From positions 1 to 10,259 of the forward strand of contig JANXMO010000611.1 in NCBI GenBank assembly GCA_025354615.1: DNA of 10,259 nucleotides, read 5' to 3'. This DNA comes from Burkholderiales bacterium (GTDB lineage Bacteria > Pseudomonadota > Gammaproteobacteria > Burkholderiales > Burkholderiaceae_C). The translations under genes and the position numbers were made by a program. The notes under the pieces are model-generated. The model searched no databases. It was not told where the DNA came from and saw only the letters and a list, made by a program, of their open reading frames with translations. Each line of letters starts with the position of its first letter. Position 1 is the stretch's first letter. Positions 1 to 6,968 of this stretch are shown piece by piece.

Positions 1-2
1 TT

Positions 3-851
3 TCATGCGCCGGCAGCAGCAGACACCAGCCACGGTTCGAGCCGCCGGCCGAAAGCCAGTTGCGCCCGGAAGCGCTGGCGGCGGCCCGCCGGCTCTGCGC
101 GGTTGAGTAGCGCGGCTCCCGTTCCTTCGAACGCCCTTCGCAGGGCCAGCGGCACGTGCACCGTCTCGTTCAGGCCGCTGAGAAAACCGCTGACCGTGCC
201 GCGCTGTGCATCAAACGCCGGGCGGACTTGCGCGTGCATGATGGCGTAGCGGGTGCGGTCCGCAAATTGGCGGCGCAGCACGCCGAGATCGAGCCCAGCG
301 TCCACCGCAAACAGCCGGCTGTGAACCTGCAGGGCCTCGTCGAGCAGCGCCTGCGCCTCTTTTGCACCATGGCCCTTGTCGTTTTTCAAGGCAACGGCCT
401 GCGCCGCCCGCGCCGCCTGGGCGCAGGCCGCCTGATAAGCGGCCCCTTCCAGTTCGAGCACGACGAACACGCTGCGCGGCGGCTGCTGCACATAGCGCTC
501 AAAAACAGGCGCTTCCCGGACCGACCGCGGGGCGGGTCGACGGAAGCCGAGCGCTGCCATCTTGGGCGCATCAAGCCAGTCGGCAGGGCCTCGATTGGCA
601 AGCGGCCACCGAGCGTCGGCATTGACGGCCGCCGCCCCCGGCCACACGCGCCAGCGCAACTGCAAGGCCAGGGCGCTGTTGTCGCGCGGTCTTTGGTGTG
701 TCTGCGGCAGCCACAGCTCGCGTTCGGTCAGGTTCAGCAGGGCTTCTGGTTCACCGCTGCGGTTGTAGGTGACATTGCCCAGCACCGCCAAATTGCTGGC
801 GGCGATCAACCCCAGCCCTGCGGCGACAACGGTACGGCGCGAAGGATTCAT
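3..851 (-). CDS. DUF4824-like protein with one N-terminal membrane anchor
   Basis: A 282-residue protein of unknown function. I start it at the ATG at 851, not at the in-frame codon at 950, because this ATG forms an ATGA overlap with the stop of the upstream membrane-protein gene, the usual sign of translational coupling. Residues 1-6 are basic (MNPSRR) and residues 7-26 are hydrophobic, so the protein is probably anchored in the inner membrane or exported with an uncleaved anchor. Just after this comes TYNRSGEPEALLNLTEREL (residues 28-46), which I associate with the DUF4824 family; a VFVVLELEG strand near residues 128-136 also fits. The middle and C-terminal parts look soluble and Ala/Arg-rich. 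The family name comes from memory of the N-terminal motif. The pairing with a DUF2157-like gene suggests the two proteins work together, probably at the membrane, but no activity is known to me. The gene is complete: its TGA lies at the very start of the window. Confidence 0.72.
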   Translation of the reverse strand: MNPSRRTVVAAGLGLIAASNLAVLGNVTYNRSGEPEALLNLTERELWLPQTHQRPRDNSALALQLRWRVWPGAAAVNADARWPLANRGPADWLDAPKMAALGFRRPAPRSVREAPVFERYVQQPPRSVFVVLELEGAAYQAACAQAARAAQAVALKNDKGHGAKEAQALLDEALQVHSRLFAVDAGLDLGVLRRQFADRTRYAIMHAQVRPAFDAQRGTVSGFLSGLNETVHVPLALRRAFEGTGAALLNRAEPAGRRQRFRAQLAFGRRLEPWLVSAAAGA

Positions 852-1900
852 GCAGCCTCCGAGCGCAGGCGTTTGAAGGCCCACAGCAGCGCCATGGCCA
901 GCAGGCCCATCAGCAGGAAGAAAACGGATCGGGGCATCCACTCCCACCACCAGTCAAACGCTTTGACGATGCAAAAGACCGTGAAAAGCAACATGCCGGT
1001 GTTGGCCACCGCCGGCCACTGCCGCCGCACGGCCCACACGATCAACGCGGCGGTGCCGAGAAAGCCGAGGGCCTGGTAAAGCCCTTCGACTTGCCAATCC
1101 GGCATTTCCAGGTAGCTGAGGTGGCCCGAGCCCGCGAGAAAAAGCATGGGCCCGAACAGCGTCCATGCCCCCGCGATTCTGTAAAACGTTGCAAAACCGG
1201 GGTGCCGCGAGTGGTCGATGGCCTGGGGCACCGCAAAAAGCACCAGCGCCGCGGCAAAGAAAGTTTCCGGACGTTCAATGAAGGCGTCTCGGGGCAGGCC
1301 GTTCAAACTGCCGATGCCGGTGGCAATCCACCCGATCAGGCACACGATGCCGGCCGCTTGCAGCAAACGCAGGCGAAACCGGTAAGCCAGCAGGAATGCG
1401 AATGCTGCCCACGGCAGCAGGACGTGGCTGGACGGCGTCAAGTCAAAGATCTGCCCCAGCATGAGCAGGTTCAGCACGAAGCAGGAAAACGCCAGCAGGG
1501 CGGCCATCTGTGTCCAATGGCGGCTCGGGTCCCGGTCGCCAACCCACAATGCCAACACGCAGGTGGCTACCGCTGCACCGGCCAGCACCGCCACTTGCCC
1601 CAGGGTCGAGAAAATTCCCCAGAACTGGTAGAAGATAAAGAAGACGCTGGCCGCGAGCGCCAGTGCGCCGAGCAGCGAAACGATGCGCATGCCCCAGAAC
1701 AGAGCGCTCGGCTCTGCGCTGTTGGCACTGCTGGTGGCGGGCAACCGGGCCAGCAACGCGTCGTGGTGTTGCGTCAGGGCGGCGTGTTGTGGCGCGTCGA
1801 GTTGCAGCACGCCTTCTTGCGCCAGACGCACCAGTTCTTCGCGAAAGACGCGGATGTTGTCGGCACGCGGTTGCGCCTCACCCGTGGAAGCGACTGTCAT
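848..1900 (-). CDS. Multi-pass membrane protein, DUF2157-like
   Basis: A 350-residue inner-membrane protein of unknown function. Residues 1-65 are soluble and partly helical (VFREELVRLAQEGVLQ, near 18-33), which matches the short cytoplasmic head of DUF2157 proteins. About nine or ten hydrophobic segments follow, near 72-92, 99-120, 131-150, 158-173, 178-197, 212-228, 240-257, 272-291, 299-315 and 323-343. The C-terminal stretch (FDWWWEWMPRSVFFLLMG, then RLRSEAA) resembles the end of DUF2157/DUF4401 proteins. The ATG at 1900 is preceded by AGGA at a workable distance. The 3' end overlaps the next gene by ATGA, so the two are almost certainly translated together. Its ribosome-binding region contains a copy of the 11-bp motif found in the adjacent palindromic repeat, so an insertion may have shaped its start. 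Membrane topology is confident; the family assignment is moderate. Confidence 0.78.
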   Translation of the reverse strand: MTVASTGEAQPRADNIRVFREELVRLAQEGVLQLDAPQHAALTQHHDALLARLPATSSANSAEPSALFWGMRIVSLLGALALAASVFFIFYQFWGIFSTLGQVAVLAGAAVATCVLALWVGDRDPSRHWTQMAALLAFSCFVLNLLMLGQIFDLTPSSHVLLPWAAFAFLLAYRFRLRLLQAAGIVCLIGWIATGIGSLNGLPRDAFIERPETFFAAALVLFAVPQAIDHSRHPGFATFYRIAGAWTLFGPMLFLAGSGHLSYLEMPDWQVEGLYQALGFLGTAALIVWAVRRQWPAVANTGMLLFTVFCIVKAFDWWWEWMPRSVFFLLMGLLAMALLWAFKRLRSEAA

Positions 1901-1911
1901 TGAACAAGTCC
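1901..1911. repeat. Extra copy of the repeat-arm motif at the DUF2157-like gene start
   Basis: The 11 bases TGAACAAGTCC here are identical to 1933-1943 inside the left arm of the adjacent palindromic element, 32 bp away in the same orientation. They lie directly against the start codon of the DUF2157-like gene (ATG at 1900), so the reverse complement GGACTTGTTCA forms part of its ribosome-binding region. This could be a remnant of a second element or a duplicated element end. Confidence 0.6.
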
Positions 1912-1923
1912 TGACAGGGCTTC

Positions 1924-2092
1924 AGGCAACGCTGAACAAGTCCCTCGCGGCCGGCGCATCCTCGCGGTAGGCGGTCTGCGGCGTTGCAAATCCTCGCCAT
2001 AGCGTTGGCCATGGCCATGGCTGCGGTTTGCGCCTTGCAGCCCCTCCTGCCGCAAGGCGCGCCGCCTCGCGGAGACTTGTTCAGCGTCGCCT
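1924..2092. repeat. MITE/REP-like palindromic element between metK and the DUF2157-like gene
   Basis: A non-coding block of 169 bp bounded by inverted arms of 19 bp with one mismatch: AGGCAACGCTGAACAAGTC at 1924-1942 and its near reverse complement at 2074-2092. Inside, GCGCCTTGC (2030-2038) and GCAAGGCGC (2052-2060) form a perfect 9-bp hairpin with a 13-nt loop. CCTCGCGG occurs three times (1943, 1960, 2065), and a GGCCATGGCCATGGC palindrome lies near 2007-2021. CTTCA flanks both ends (1920-1924 and 2091-2095) and may be a target-site duplication, although it overlaps the outermost arm bases. There is no transposase, and open frames here are short and run through the arms on both strands. 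This fits a non-autonomous miniature transposable element or a dispersed palindromic repeat. Transcripts leaving metK would fold strongly here, but there is no T-tract to make it a classical terminator. Confidence 0.68.
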
Positions 2093-2162
2093 TCATGCGC
2101 TGCCTGCACAAAGCCCTTGAAGATACGGCAGCGTAAAAGCACGGCTGCCGCCACTTTGCCGT

Positions 2163-3344
2163 TTAACGCCCGGCCGCTGCCTTCAATGCCGCTGCCTTGT
2201 CGGTGCGCTCCCAGCTGAACTCCGGCTCTTCGCGGCCGAAGTGGCCATAGGCAGCGGTTTTTTCGTAAATCGGGCGCAGCAGGTCGAGCATCTGGATGAT
2301 GCCTTTTGGGCGCAGGTCGAAGTGCTCATGCACCAGTGCGGCAATTTGATCGTCGCTGATGATGCCGGTGCCTTCGGTATAGACCGTCACATTCATCGGC
2401 CGGGCCACGCCGATGGCGTAAGCCACCTGGATCTGGCACTGGCGAGCCAGGCCGGCGGCCACAATGTTCTTGGCCACGTAGCGCGCGGCGTAGGCGGCCG
2501 AGCGGTCGACCTTGCTCGGGTCTTTGCCGCTGAAGGCGCCGCCGCCGTGCGGGCAGGCGCCGCCGTAGGTGTCGACGATGATCTTGCGGCCGGTCAGCCC
2601 GCAATCGCCCTGTGGGCCGCCGATGACGAAGCGGCCGGTCGGGTTGATCAGGTATTTGGTTTCCTTGAGCCACTCTTTCGGCAGCACCGGCTTGATCAGC
2701 TCTTCGATGATGGCTTCGTTGAACGAGGCCTTCATCTTGTGCGCGGTTTCGCTTTGGTCGGGGTCATGCTGGGTGGACAGCACGACGGTGTCGATGCTGT
2801 GCGGCTTGCCATCCACATAGCGCATCGTGACCTGGCTCTTCGCATCGGGCCGCAGGAAGGGCAGGCGGCCATCGCGGCGCAGCTGCGCCTGGCGTTCGAC
2901 CAGGCGGTGCGCGTAATAGATGGGCGCGGGCATCAGCTCGGGCGTTTCATTGCAGGCGTAGCCGAACATCAGGCCCTGGTCGCCGGCGCCGATGTTCAGG
3001 TGGTCGTCGCTCGCGTGGTCAACGCCCTGCGCGATGTCGTTGCTCTGCTTGTCGTAGCAGACCATGACGGCACAGCCTTTGTAGTCGATGCCGTAATCGG
3101 TGTTGTCATAACCAATGCGCTTGATGGTGTCGCGCGCGACCTGGATGTAGTCGACGTGCGCGTTGGTGGTGATTTCACCGGCCAGCACCACGAGGCCGGT
3201 GTTGCACAGCGTTTCGGCGGCCACGCGGCTGCGCGGGTCTTGCTTGAAAATGGCGTCGAGAATGGCGTCGGAGATTTGGTCCGCCACCTTGTCGGGGTGG
3301 CCTTCAGAGACCGATTCAGAAGTGAAAAGAAAGTCGTTGGACAC
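2163..3344 (-). CDS. metK: S-adenosylmethionine synthetase (methionine adenosyltransferase)
   Basis: Cytoplasmic enzyme making S-adenosylmethionine from methionine and ATP, releasing phosphate and diphosphate; it acts as a tetramer needing Mg2+ and K+. The 393-residue length is close to the bacterial norm. Family landmarks are all present: the N-terminal [12 protein letters not shown] (residues 8-19) with the active-site His16 and Asp18, the signature GAGDQG (119-124), the glycine-rich phosphate loop GGGAFSGKD (267-275), and ATP-contacting [11 protein letters not shown] just after. The start is GTG at 3344, where the conserved [18 protein letters not shown] begins; GGAG lies 7 nt upstream. 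The gene diverges from the lipid A acyltransferase genes and is preceded by a leader of about 180 nt with strong hairpins, so post-transcriptional control is possible. Downstream on the same strand lie a palindromic repeat and an unrelated membrane-protein pair. Confidence 0.98.
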   Translation of the reverse strand: MSNDFLFTSESVSEGHPDKVADQISDAILDAIFKQDPRSRVAAETLCNTGLVVLAGEITTNAHVDYIQVARDTIKRIGYDNTDYGIDYKGCAVMVCYDKQSNDIAQGVDHASDDHLNIGAGDQGLMFGYACNETPELMPAPIYYAHRLVERQAQLRRDGRLPFLRPDAKSQVTMRYVDGKPHSIDTVVLSTQHDPDQSETAHKMKASFNEAIIEELIKPVLPKEWLKETKYLINPTGRFVIGGPQGDCGLTGRKIIVDTYGGACPHGGGAFSGKDPSKVDRSAAYAARYVAKNIVAAGLARQCQIQVAYAIGVARPMNVTVYTEGTGIISDDQIAALVHEHFDLRPKGIIQMLDLLRPIYEKTAAYGHFGREEPEFSWERTDKAAALKAAAGR

Positions 3345-3529
3345 GCGCTAGCTCCAGTGGATGAAAATCGCTCAGGTGGGAGTTGCGTTGCCGACCTGAA
3401 AGCCAAAGGAGCGGCGAACGCTTTAGCAGAATGTTTGGAGCCATGTGAGGAATCACGGCCCGGCAAATAAAGCACATGCCGTGCCGTATTTGCATCGCCC
3501 CGCAAGTAGTTCGAGTAACTCGGCGATGC
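3345..3529 (-). promoter_or_regulatory. Structured metK 5' leader, candidate regulatory RNA
   Basis: Read on the minus strand, the leader between the predicted promoter and the metK start contains two clean hairpins. The first pairs GCATCGCC (3529-3522) with GGCGATGC (3499-3492), 8 bp, and a small CGAG/CTCG hairpin lies inside. The second pairs GCAAATA (3493-3487) with TATTTGC (3469-3463) and continues inward with GCAC/GTGC around a 5-nt loop. An exclusive alternative pairs CACGGC (3483-3478) with GCCGTG (3459-3454). Nearer metK, TCAGGT and ACCTGA (around 3395 and 3375) can also pair. GCTCCA (3441-3436) is complementary to TGGAGC at the ribosome-binding site. I do not see a clear match to a SAM or SAH riboswitch consensus. 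The plus-strand gene's upstream signals must also lie in this stretch, so some symmetry may be DNA-level rather than RNA-level. Confidence 0.45.
3352..3355 (-). promoter_or_regulatory. Ribosome-binding site of metK
   Basis: GGAG on the minus strand lies 7 nt before the GTG at 3344. It supports GTG as the real metK start, in agreement with the conserved N-terminus. The same bases can pair with an upstream GCTCCA in the leader (3436-3441). Confidence 0.75.
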
Positions 3530-3533
3530 CGCG

Positions 3534-3563
3534 ATTATAGGAAACATGGCCTGGTTGTTGCAC
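3534..3563 (-). promoter_or_regulatory. Predicted sigma70-type promoter of metK
   Basis: A perfect -10 hexamer TATAAT lies on the minus strand at 3539-3534. With an 18-bp spacer the -35 position is GTGCAA (3563-3558), a weak 3/6 match to TTGACA. Transcription would start near 3527, at the base of the first leader hairpin. The -35 region lies inside the first codons of the divergent acyltransferase gene (ATG at 3546). The -10 box is a strong match; the -35 box is weak. Confidence 0.55.
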
Positions 3564-4445
3564 TGTCTTTCGAGAAGCCCGTTATGGCTGGCGCATGGCC
3601 TGGGCGCAGCGCTGGGCTGGCTGACGTACGCGTTTTCTCCGATGTACCGGCGCCGCTTCAATGCCAATGCGGCGCAGGCGGGCGTTACCCCTGAACAGCG
3701 CCGCGCCGCCGTGGCGTCGGCCGGCCGCCTGCTGATGGAGCTGCCGCATCTGTGGATGCGCCGGCCGCCGCACCACCTCGTTCAACACGTGCGCTGGCGA
3801 GGCGCCGATTGCATCGAAGCGGCTTACGCAAAAGGCCGCGGCATCGTGTTCCTGACGCCGCATCTGGGTTGCTTCGAAATCACGGCGCAGGCCGTGGCAC
3901 ACCGCTTCGGGCCGCAGCACGGGCCACTCACGGTGTTGTTCAGGCCGGCGCCCAAACCGTGGCTGCGTCCGTTGATCGAGCAAGGCCGCGTCCGGCCTCA
4001 CCTGGCAACCGCGCCGGCCACGCTGGCCGGCGTGCGGCAAATGGTGCGCGCACTGCGCCGCGGCGAGGCCGTGGGCTTGCTGCCCGACCAAGTGCCGCCC
4101 GCCGGCCTGGGCGCGTGGGCGCCGTTTTTCGGCCGCCCGGCTTACACAATGACCCTGGCCGCGCGGCTGGCGCAACAAACCGGCGCCGCGCTGCTGCTGG
4201 TGTGGGGCGAGCGCCTGCCGCGCGGCGCCGGCTACACGGTGCACGTGCTGCCTTTTGACGACGTGTTGCCGGCCGACCCGCAAGCGCAGGCCGAGGCGGC
4301 AGCTGCCGTCAACCGCGCAATGGAGCGGCTGATCGCCGGCTGCCCGCAGCAGTATTTGTGGGGCTACCACCGCTACAAAGCACCGCGTGGCGACACGGCC
4401 ATTTTTCCGCCCGGCTCTGCGGATGCAGGTGCGCGTGCTTCTTGA
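3546..4445 (+). CDS. Lipid A biosynthesis acyltransferase, LpxL/LpxM family (first copy)
   Basis: A 299-residue inner-membrane-associated enzyme of the LpxL/LpxM (HtrB/MsbB) family, which adds secondary acyl chains to the lipid A precursor during lipopolysaccharide synthesis. The hydrophobic N-terminus (about 11-30) ends in SPMYRRRFNANAAQAG, typical of the family. The catalytic HX4E motif is HLGCFE (His106, Glu111). The conserved GLLPDQVP lies at 177-184, and QYLWGYHRYK (269-278) matches the family's C-terminal signature. The ATG at 3546 gives the expected N-terminus; AGGA precedes it by only 3 nt, so the ribosome-binding site is short-spaced. The next acyltransferase gene begins inside this one, so they form one transcription unit. 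Which lipid A position or acyl donor it uses cannot be told from the sequence, so I give no symbol. Confidence 0.92.
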   Translation: MAWLLHCLSRSPLWLAHGLGAALGWLTYAFSPMYRRRFNANAAQAGVTPEQRRAAVASAGRLLMELPHLWMRRPPHHLVQHVRWRGADCIEAAYAKGRGIVFLTPHLGCFEITAQAVAHRFGPQHGPLTVLFRPAPKPWLRPLIEQGRVRPHLATAPATLAGVRQMVRALRRGEAVGLLPDQVPPAGLGAWAPFFGRPAYTMTLAARLAQQTGAALLLVWGERLPRGAGYTVHVLPFDDVLPADPQAQAEAAAAVNRAMERLIAGCPQQYLWGYHRYKAPRGDTAIFPPGSADAGARAS

Positions 4446-5355
4446 CTTTCTGTCCCTGAACCTTTTGAAAACAAAACGCCTGGCTTCCCACGCCGCGCTG
4501 GCGCTGCTGTGGTTGCTGCACCTGCTGCCATTGCCGGCGCTCGCATGGCTCGGGCGCAGCGTGGGGCGGCTGCTGCACCGGCTGGCACATGCGCGCCGCC
4601 GCATTGCCGAGTGCAACGTGGCGCTGTGCTTTCCAGAGTGGCCGCCGGCGGAGCGGGCGGCGCTGGTGGCGCGCCATTTCGAATGGTTGGGGCGCAGCCT
4701 GCTGGAACGCGGGCTGCTTTGGTATGCCGGCCCGGCGCGGCTGCGCCGGCTCATTCACGTTGAAGGCGACGTCGGCTTGGCCGAACGCAGTGCGCGGCCC
4801 GTCATGTGGCTGGTGCCGCATTTCATGGCGCTGGACGTGGCCGGCACCGCCACGCTGCTGTATCAAAAGCAGCCGGCTTGTTCGATGTACCAGCGCCAGA
4901 GCAACGCGGTGTTCGACGCCGCCGTTCGCGCCGGGCGGCTGCGCTTTGGCGACGCCCAGATCTTCCCGCGCAGCGATTCGGCCAAGCCGCTGCTGCGCGC
5001 CATCCGCAGCGGCCGCGCCTTCTTCAATTTGCCGGACATGGACTTCGGCGCCCGTGATGCCGCCTTCGTGCCGTTTTTCAACATTCCTGCCGCCACCTTG
5101 CTGGCGCCCTCGCGCATGGCGCGCGCGCTCGGCATGCGGGTGCAGCCGGTAGTGGCGGAAACCTTGCCGGGCGGTCGTGGCTACCGCGTGCGCTTTCTCG
5201 ACCCGCTGCCCGATTTCCCCAGCGACAACGCCGTGGCCGACACGGTCGCGCTGAACCGCTGGATCGAAGCGGAAATCCGCCGCAACCCGGCGCAATATCT
5301 ATGGGTGCACAAACGCTTCAAAACACGGCCGCCCGGCGAGGCGCCGTTGTATTGA
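4423..5355 (+). CDS. Lipid A biosynthesis acyltransferase, LpxL/LpxM family (second copy)
   Basis: A 310-residue second member of the LpxL/LpxM family, divergent from the gene before it. It has a hydrophobic N-terminal anchor (about 23-45), then NVALCFPEW (65-73), the catalytic HX4D motif HFMALD (His133, Asp138), LPDMDFG (203-209), and a C-terminal [15 protein letters not shown] (292-306) that is very typical of lipid A acyltransferases. The start is uncertain. I use the ATG at 4423, which overlaps the previous gene by 23 bp. An in-frame GTG at 4387 would add 12 residues; GTG at 4429 or 4435 would be slightly shorter. No strong ribosome-binding site stands out, so translation may be coupled to the upstream gene. 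Presumably the two enzymes add the two secondary acyl chains of lipid A; the division of labour is inferred. Confidence 0.92.
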   Translation: MQVRVLLDFLSLNLLKTKRLASHAALALLWLLHLLPLPALAWLGRSVGRLLHRLAHARRRIAECNVALCFPEWPPAERAALVARHFEWLGRSLLERGLLWYAGPARLRRLIHVEGDVGLAERSARPVMWLVPHFMALDVAGTATLLYQKQPACSMYQRQSNAVFDAAVRAGRLRFGDAQIFPRSDSAKPLLRAIRSGRAFFNLPDMDFGARDAAFVPFFNIPAATLLAPSRMARALGMRVQPVVAETLPGGRGYRVRFLDPLPDFPSDNAVADTVALNRWIEAEIRRNPAQYLWVHKRFKTRPPGEAPLY

Positions 5356-5396
5356 CGTCGCCATCGCAGCGGCTTGCAGGCCGCGATAATCCGCCG

Positions 5397-6260
5397 ATGA
5401 ATTTGCGCTTCACCAAAATGCAGGGCGCCGGCAACGACTTCGTCGTCATCGACGCCACGCACGCGCCACTGTCTTTGTCGCCCGCACAGCTACGACAGCT
5501 GGGTGACCGGCGCTTTGGCGTCGGGGCCGATCAAATCCTGGTGGTCGAGCGAAGCAGCACGCCGGGGATCGATTTCCGCTACCGCATTTTCAACGGCGCC
5601 AGTGGCGACGAGGTCGAGCAGTGCGGCAACGGCGCCCGTTGCTTTGCGCGCTTCGTGCACGAGCGCGGGTTGAGCCATGCCGAGCGGCTGCGCGTCGAAA
5701 CGGTCAACCGCGTGATCGAGCTGCAGTGCCAGCCGGGCGGCGTCGTGACGGTCGACATGAATGCGCCGGTGTTCGAATGGCCCTGTGTGCCGTTCGAGCC
5801 GGGGGGTCAGCGTGCGCAGCATTCCGATGTTTTTGTGCAATGGCCGCTGATCTTGAACGACGGCACCGCTGTTGAAGTGGCGGTGCTGTCGATGGGCAAC
5901 CCGCACGCGGTGCTGCGGGTCGACGATGTGGACACCGCGCCGGTCAGCACGCTGGGCCCGGCGATTGAGCGTCACGCGTGTTTTCCGCGTGGCGTCAACG
6001 TCGGCTTCCTGCAAGTGGTCAGCCGCAGCCAGGTGCGCCTGCGCGTGTTCGAGCGCGATGCCGGTGAAACCCTGGCCTGCGGCACCGGCGCCTGCGCGGC
6101 GGTGGTGGCCGGCATCCGTCTCGGCTGGCTGGACCCGCGGGTCGACGTTGACACACGTGGCGGGCGGCTGACCATCGAATGGCAGCACGACCCGCTGACT
6201 TCCTCTGTATTCATGACCGGGCCGGCGCAAACCGTGTTCGAAGGAGAGATCACGCTATGA
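5397..6260 (+). CDS. dapF: Diaminopimelate epimerase
   Basis: A 287-residue cytoplasmic, cofactor-independent epimerase converting LL-diaminopimelate to meso-diaminopimelate, used for lysine and as the cross-linking residue of Gram-negative peptidoglycan. It uses two cysteines as acid and base, and both are in their motifs: Cys76 in [12 protein letters not shown] and Cys228 in [12 protein letters not shown]. The N-terminal [19 protein letters not shown] and the internal MGNPHAV (166-172) are also diagnostic. The ATG at 5397 is set by this conserved N-terminus; an in-frame ATG at 5301 lies inside the acyltransferase gene and would add an unrelated extension. I see no clear Shine-Dalgarno sequence before 5397. 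The gene lies 41 bp after the second acyltransferase and overlaps the next gene by ATGA. Confidence 0.98.
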   Translation: MNLRFTKMQGAGNDFVVIDATHAPLSLSPAQLRQLGDRRFGVGADQILVVERSSTPGIDFRYRIFNGASGDEVEQCGNGARCFARFVHERGLSHAERLRVETVNRVIELQCQPGGVVTVDMNAPVFEWPCVPFEPGGQRAQHSDVFVQWPLILNDGTAVEVAVLSMGNPHAVLRVDDVDTAPVSTLGPAIERHACFPRGVNVGFLQVVSRSQVRLRVFERDAGETLACGTGACAAVVAGIRLGWLDPRVDVDTRGGRLTIEWQHDPLTSSVFMTGPAQTVFEGEITL

Positions 6261-6961
6261 ACAAAACACCCGCCTCGCCGCACGGCGTGCAAGGCATCAC
6301 CGAAGCCGACATTGCCAATTACCTGGCCCACACGCCCGGTTTTTTTGAGCGCCACGCCGAGCTGCTGGCCAGCATCCAGCTCAGCAGCCCGCATGGCGGG
6401 CGCGCCGTGTCGCTGCAAGAACGGCAGATGGACATGCTGCGCGAGCGCCTCAAGGGCATGGAGCAAAAGGTGATGGAGATGATTCGCCATGGCCAGGAAA
6501 ACGTGGCCATCGCCGACCGCCTGCACCGCTTCACCCGCGCGCTGATGCTGGCGCCCCGCCTGGCTGACGCGCCGCGGTTGATGCTGGAAAAGCTGCAGCA
6601 TGAGTTTCTTGTGCCGCAGGCCGGCATCCGCCTCTGGGCCGCTGCACCGGCTTATGCGGATGAGCCGTATGCGCAGCCGGTCAGTGCCGATGTGAAGAGT
6701 TTTGCGTCCAGCCTGACGCTGCCGTATTGCGGCATGAATTCCGGCTTCGAGGCCGCTGTCTGGCTGGGCGATGCGGCCGGCGTGGCGTCGCTCGCGCTGA
6801 TTCCACTGCGCCACGGCGCCGGCCCCGAAGCTTTCGGGCTGCTGGTGCTGGGTTCGCCCGACCCGACGCGCTACAGCGCCGACATGGGCACCGAGTTCCT
6901 GACGCGCATCGGCGAAATTGCCAGCGCCGGCCTGTCGCGGCTGCTGGCGCCCGCCGCCTGA
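6257..6961 (+). CDS. DUF484 family protein
   Basis: A 234-residue soluble protein of the DUF484 family, which is related to GAF domains and usually lies between dapF and xerC in proteobacteria. The N-terminal part (about 15-40) carries [20 protein letters not shown], typical of the family (a short helix then 'P-x-FF-x-x-H'). A helical, possibly coiled-coil linker follows near 53-80 ([20 protein letters not shown]), then the GAF-like domain from about 85 to 230 with [19 protein letters not shown] (193-211). The function is not established; I see no catalytic residues. The ATG at 6257 is preceded by AAGGAGA and overlaps the dapF stop as ATGA, so translation is coupled to dapF. The xerC start follows 7 nt after its stop. 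Confidence 0.9.
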   Translation: MNKTPASPHGVQGITEADIANYLAHTPGFFERHAELLASIQLSSPHGGRAVSLQERQMDMLRERLKGMEQKVMEMIRHGQENVAIADRLHRFTRALMLAPRLADAPRLMLEKLQHEFLVPQAGIRLWAAAPAYADEPYAQPVSADVKSFASSLTLPYCGMNSGFEAAVWLGDAAGVASLALIPLRHGAGPEAFGLLVLGSPDPTRYSADMGTEFLTRIGEIASAGLSRLLAPAA

Positions 6962-6968
6962 ACGCGCT

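Noticed and set aside
1878..2154. Small minus-strand open frames inside the palindromic repeat
   Set aside because: Similar peptides appear on both strands because of the inverted arms; there is no ribosome-binding site or family resemblance.
2241..3470. 409-codon plus-strand open frame opposite metK
   Set aside because: It is antisense to a complete, highly conserved metK and shows no family motifs; a codon-bias artefact.
3345..3530. A known SAM or SAH riboswitch upstream of metK
   Set aside because: A few fragments (CAGGTCGGCAACGC, GGAGCGGCGAACGC on the other strand) recall pieces of the SAH riboswitch, but the ordered core and pairing are absent and the orientation is inconsistent. I kept only the neutral call of a structured leader.
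3582..4754. Long minus-strand open frame opposite the two acyltransferase genes
   Set aside because: It runs antisense to two clearly recognisable enzymes and encodes a low-complexity Arg/His/Gln-rich chain, the usual shadow of GC-rich coding DNA.
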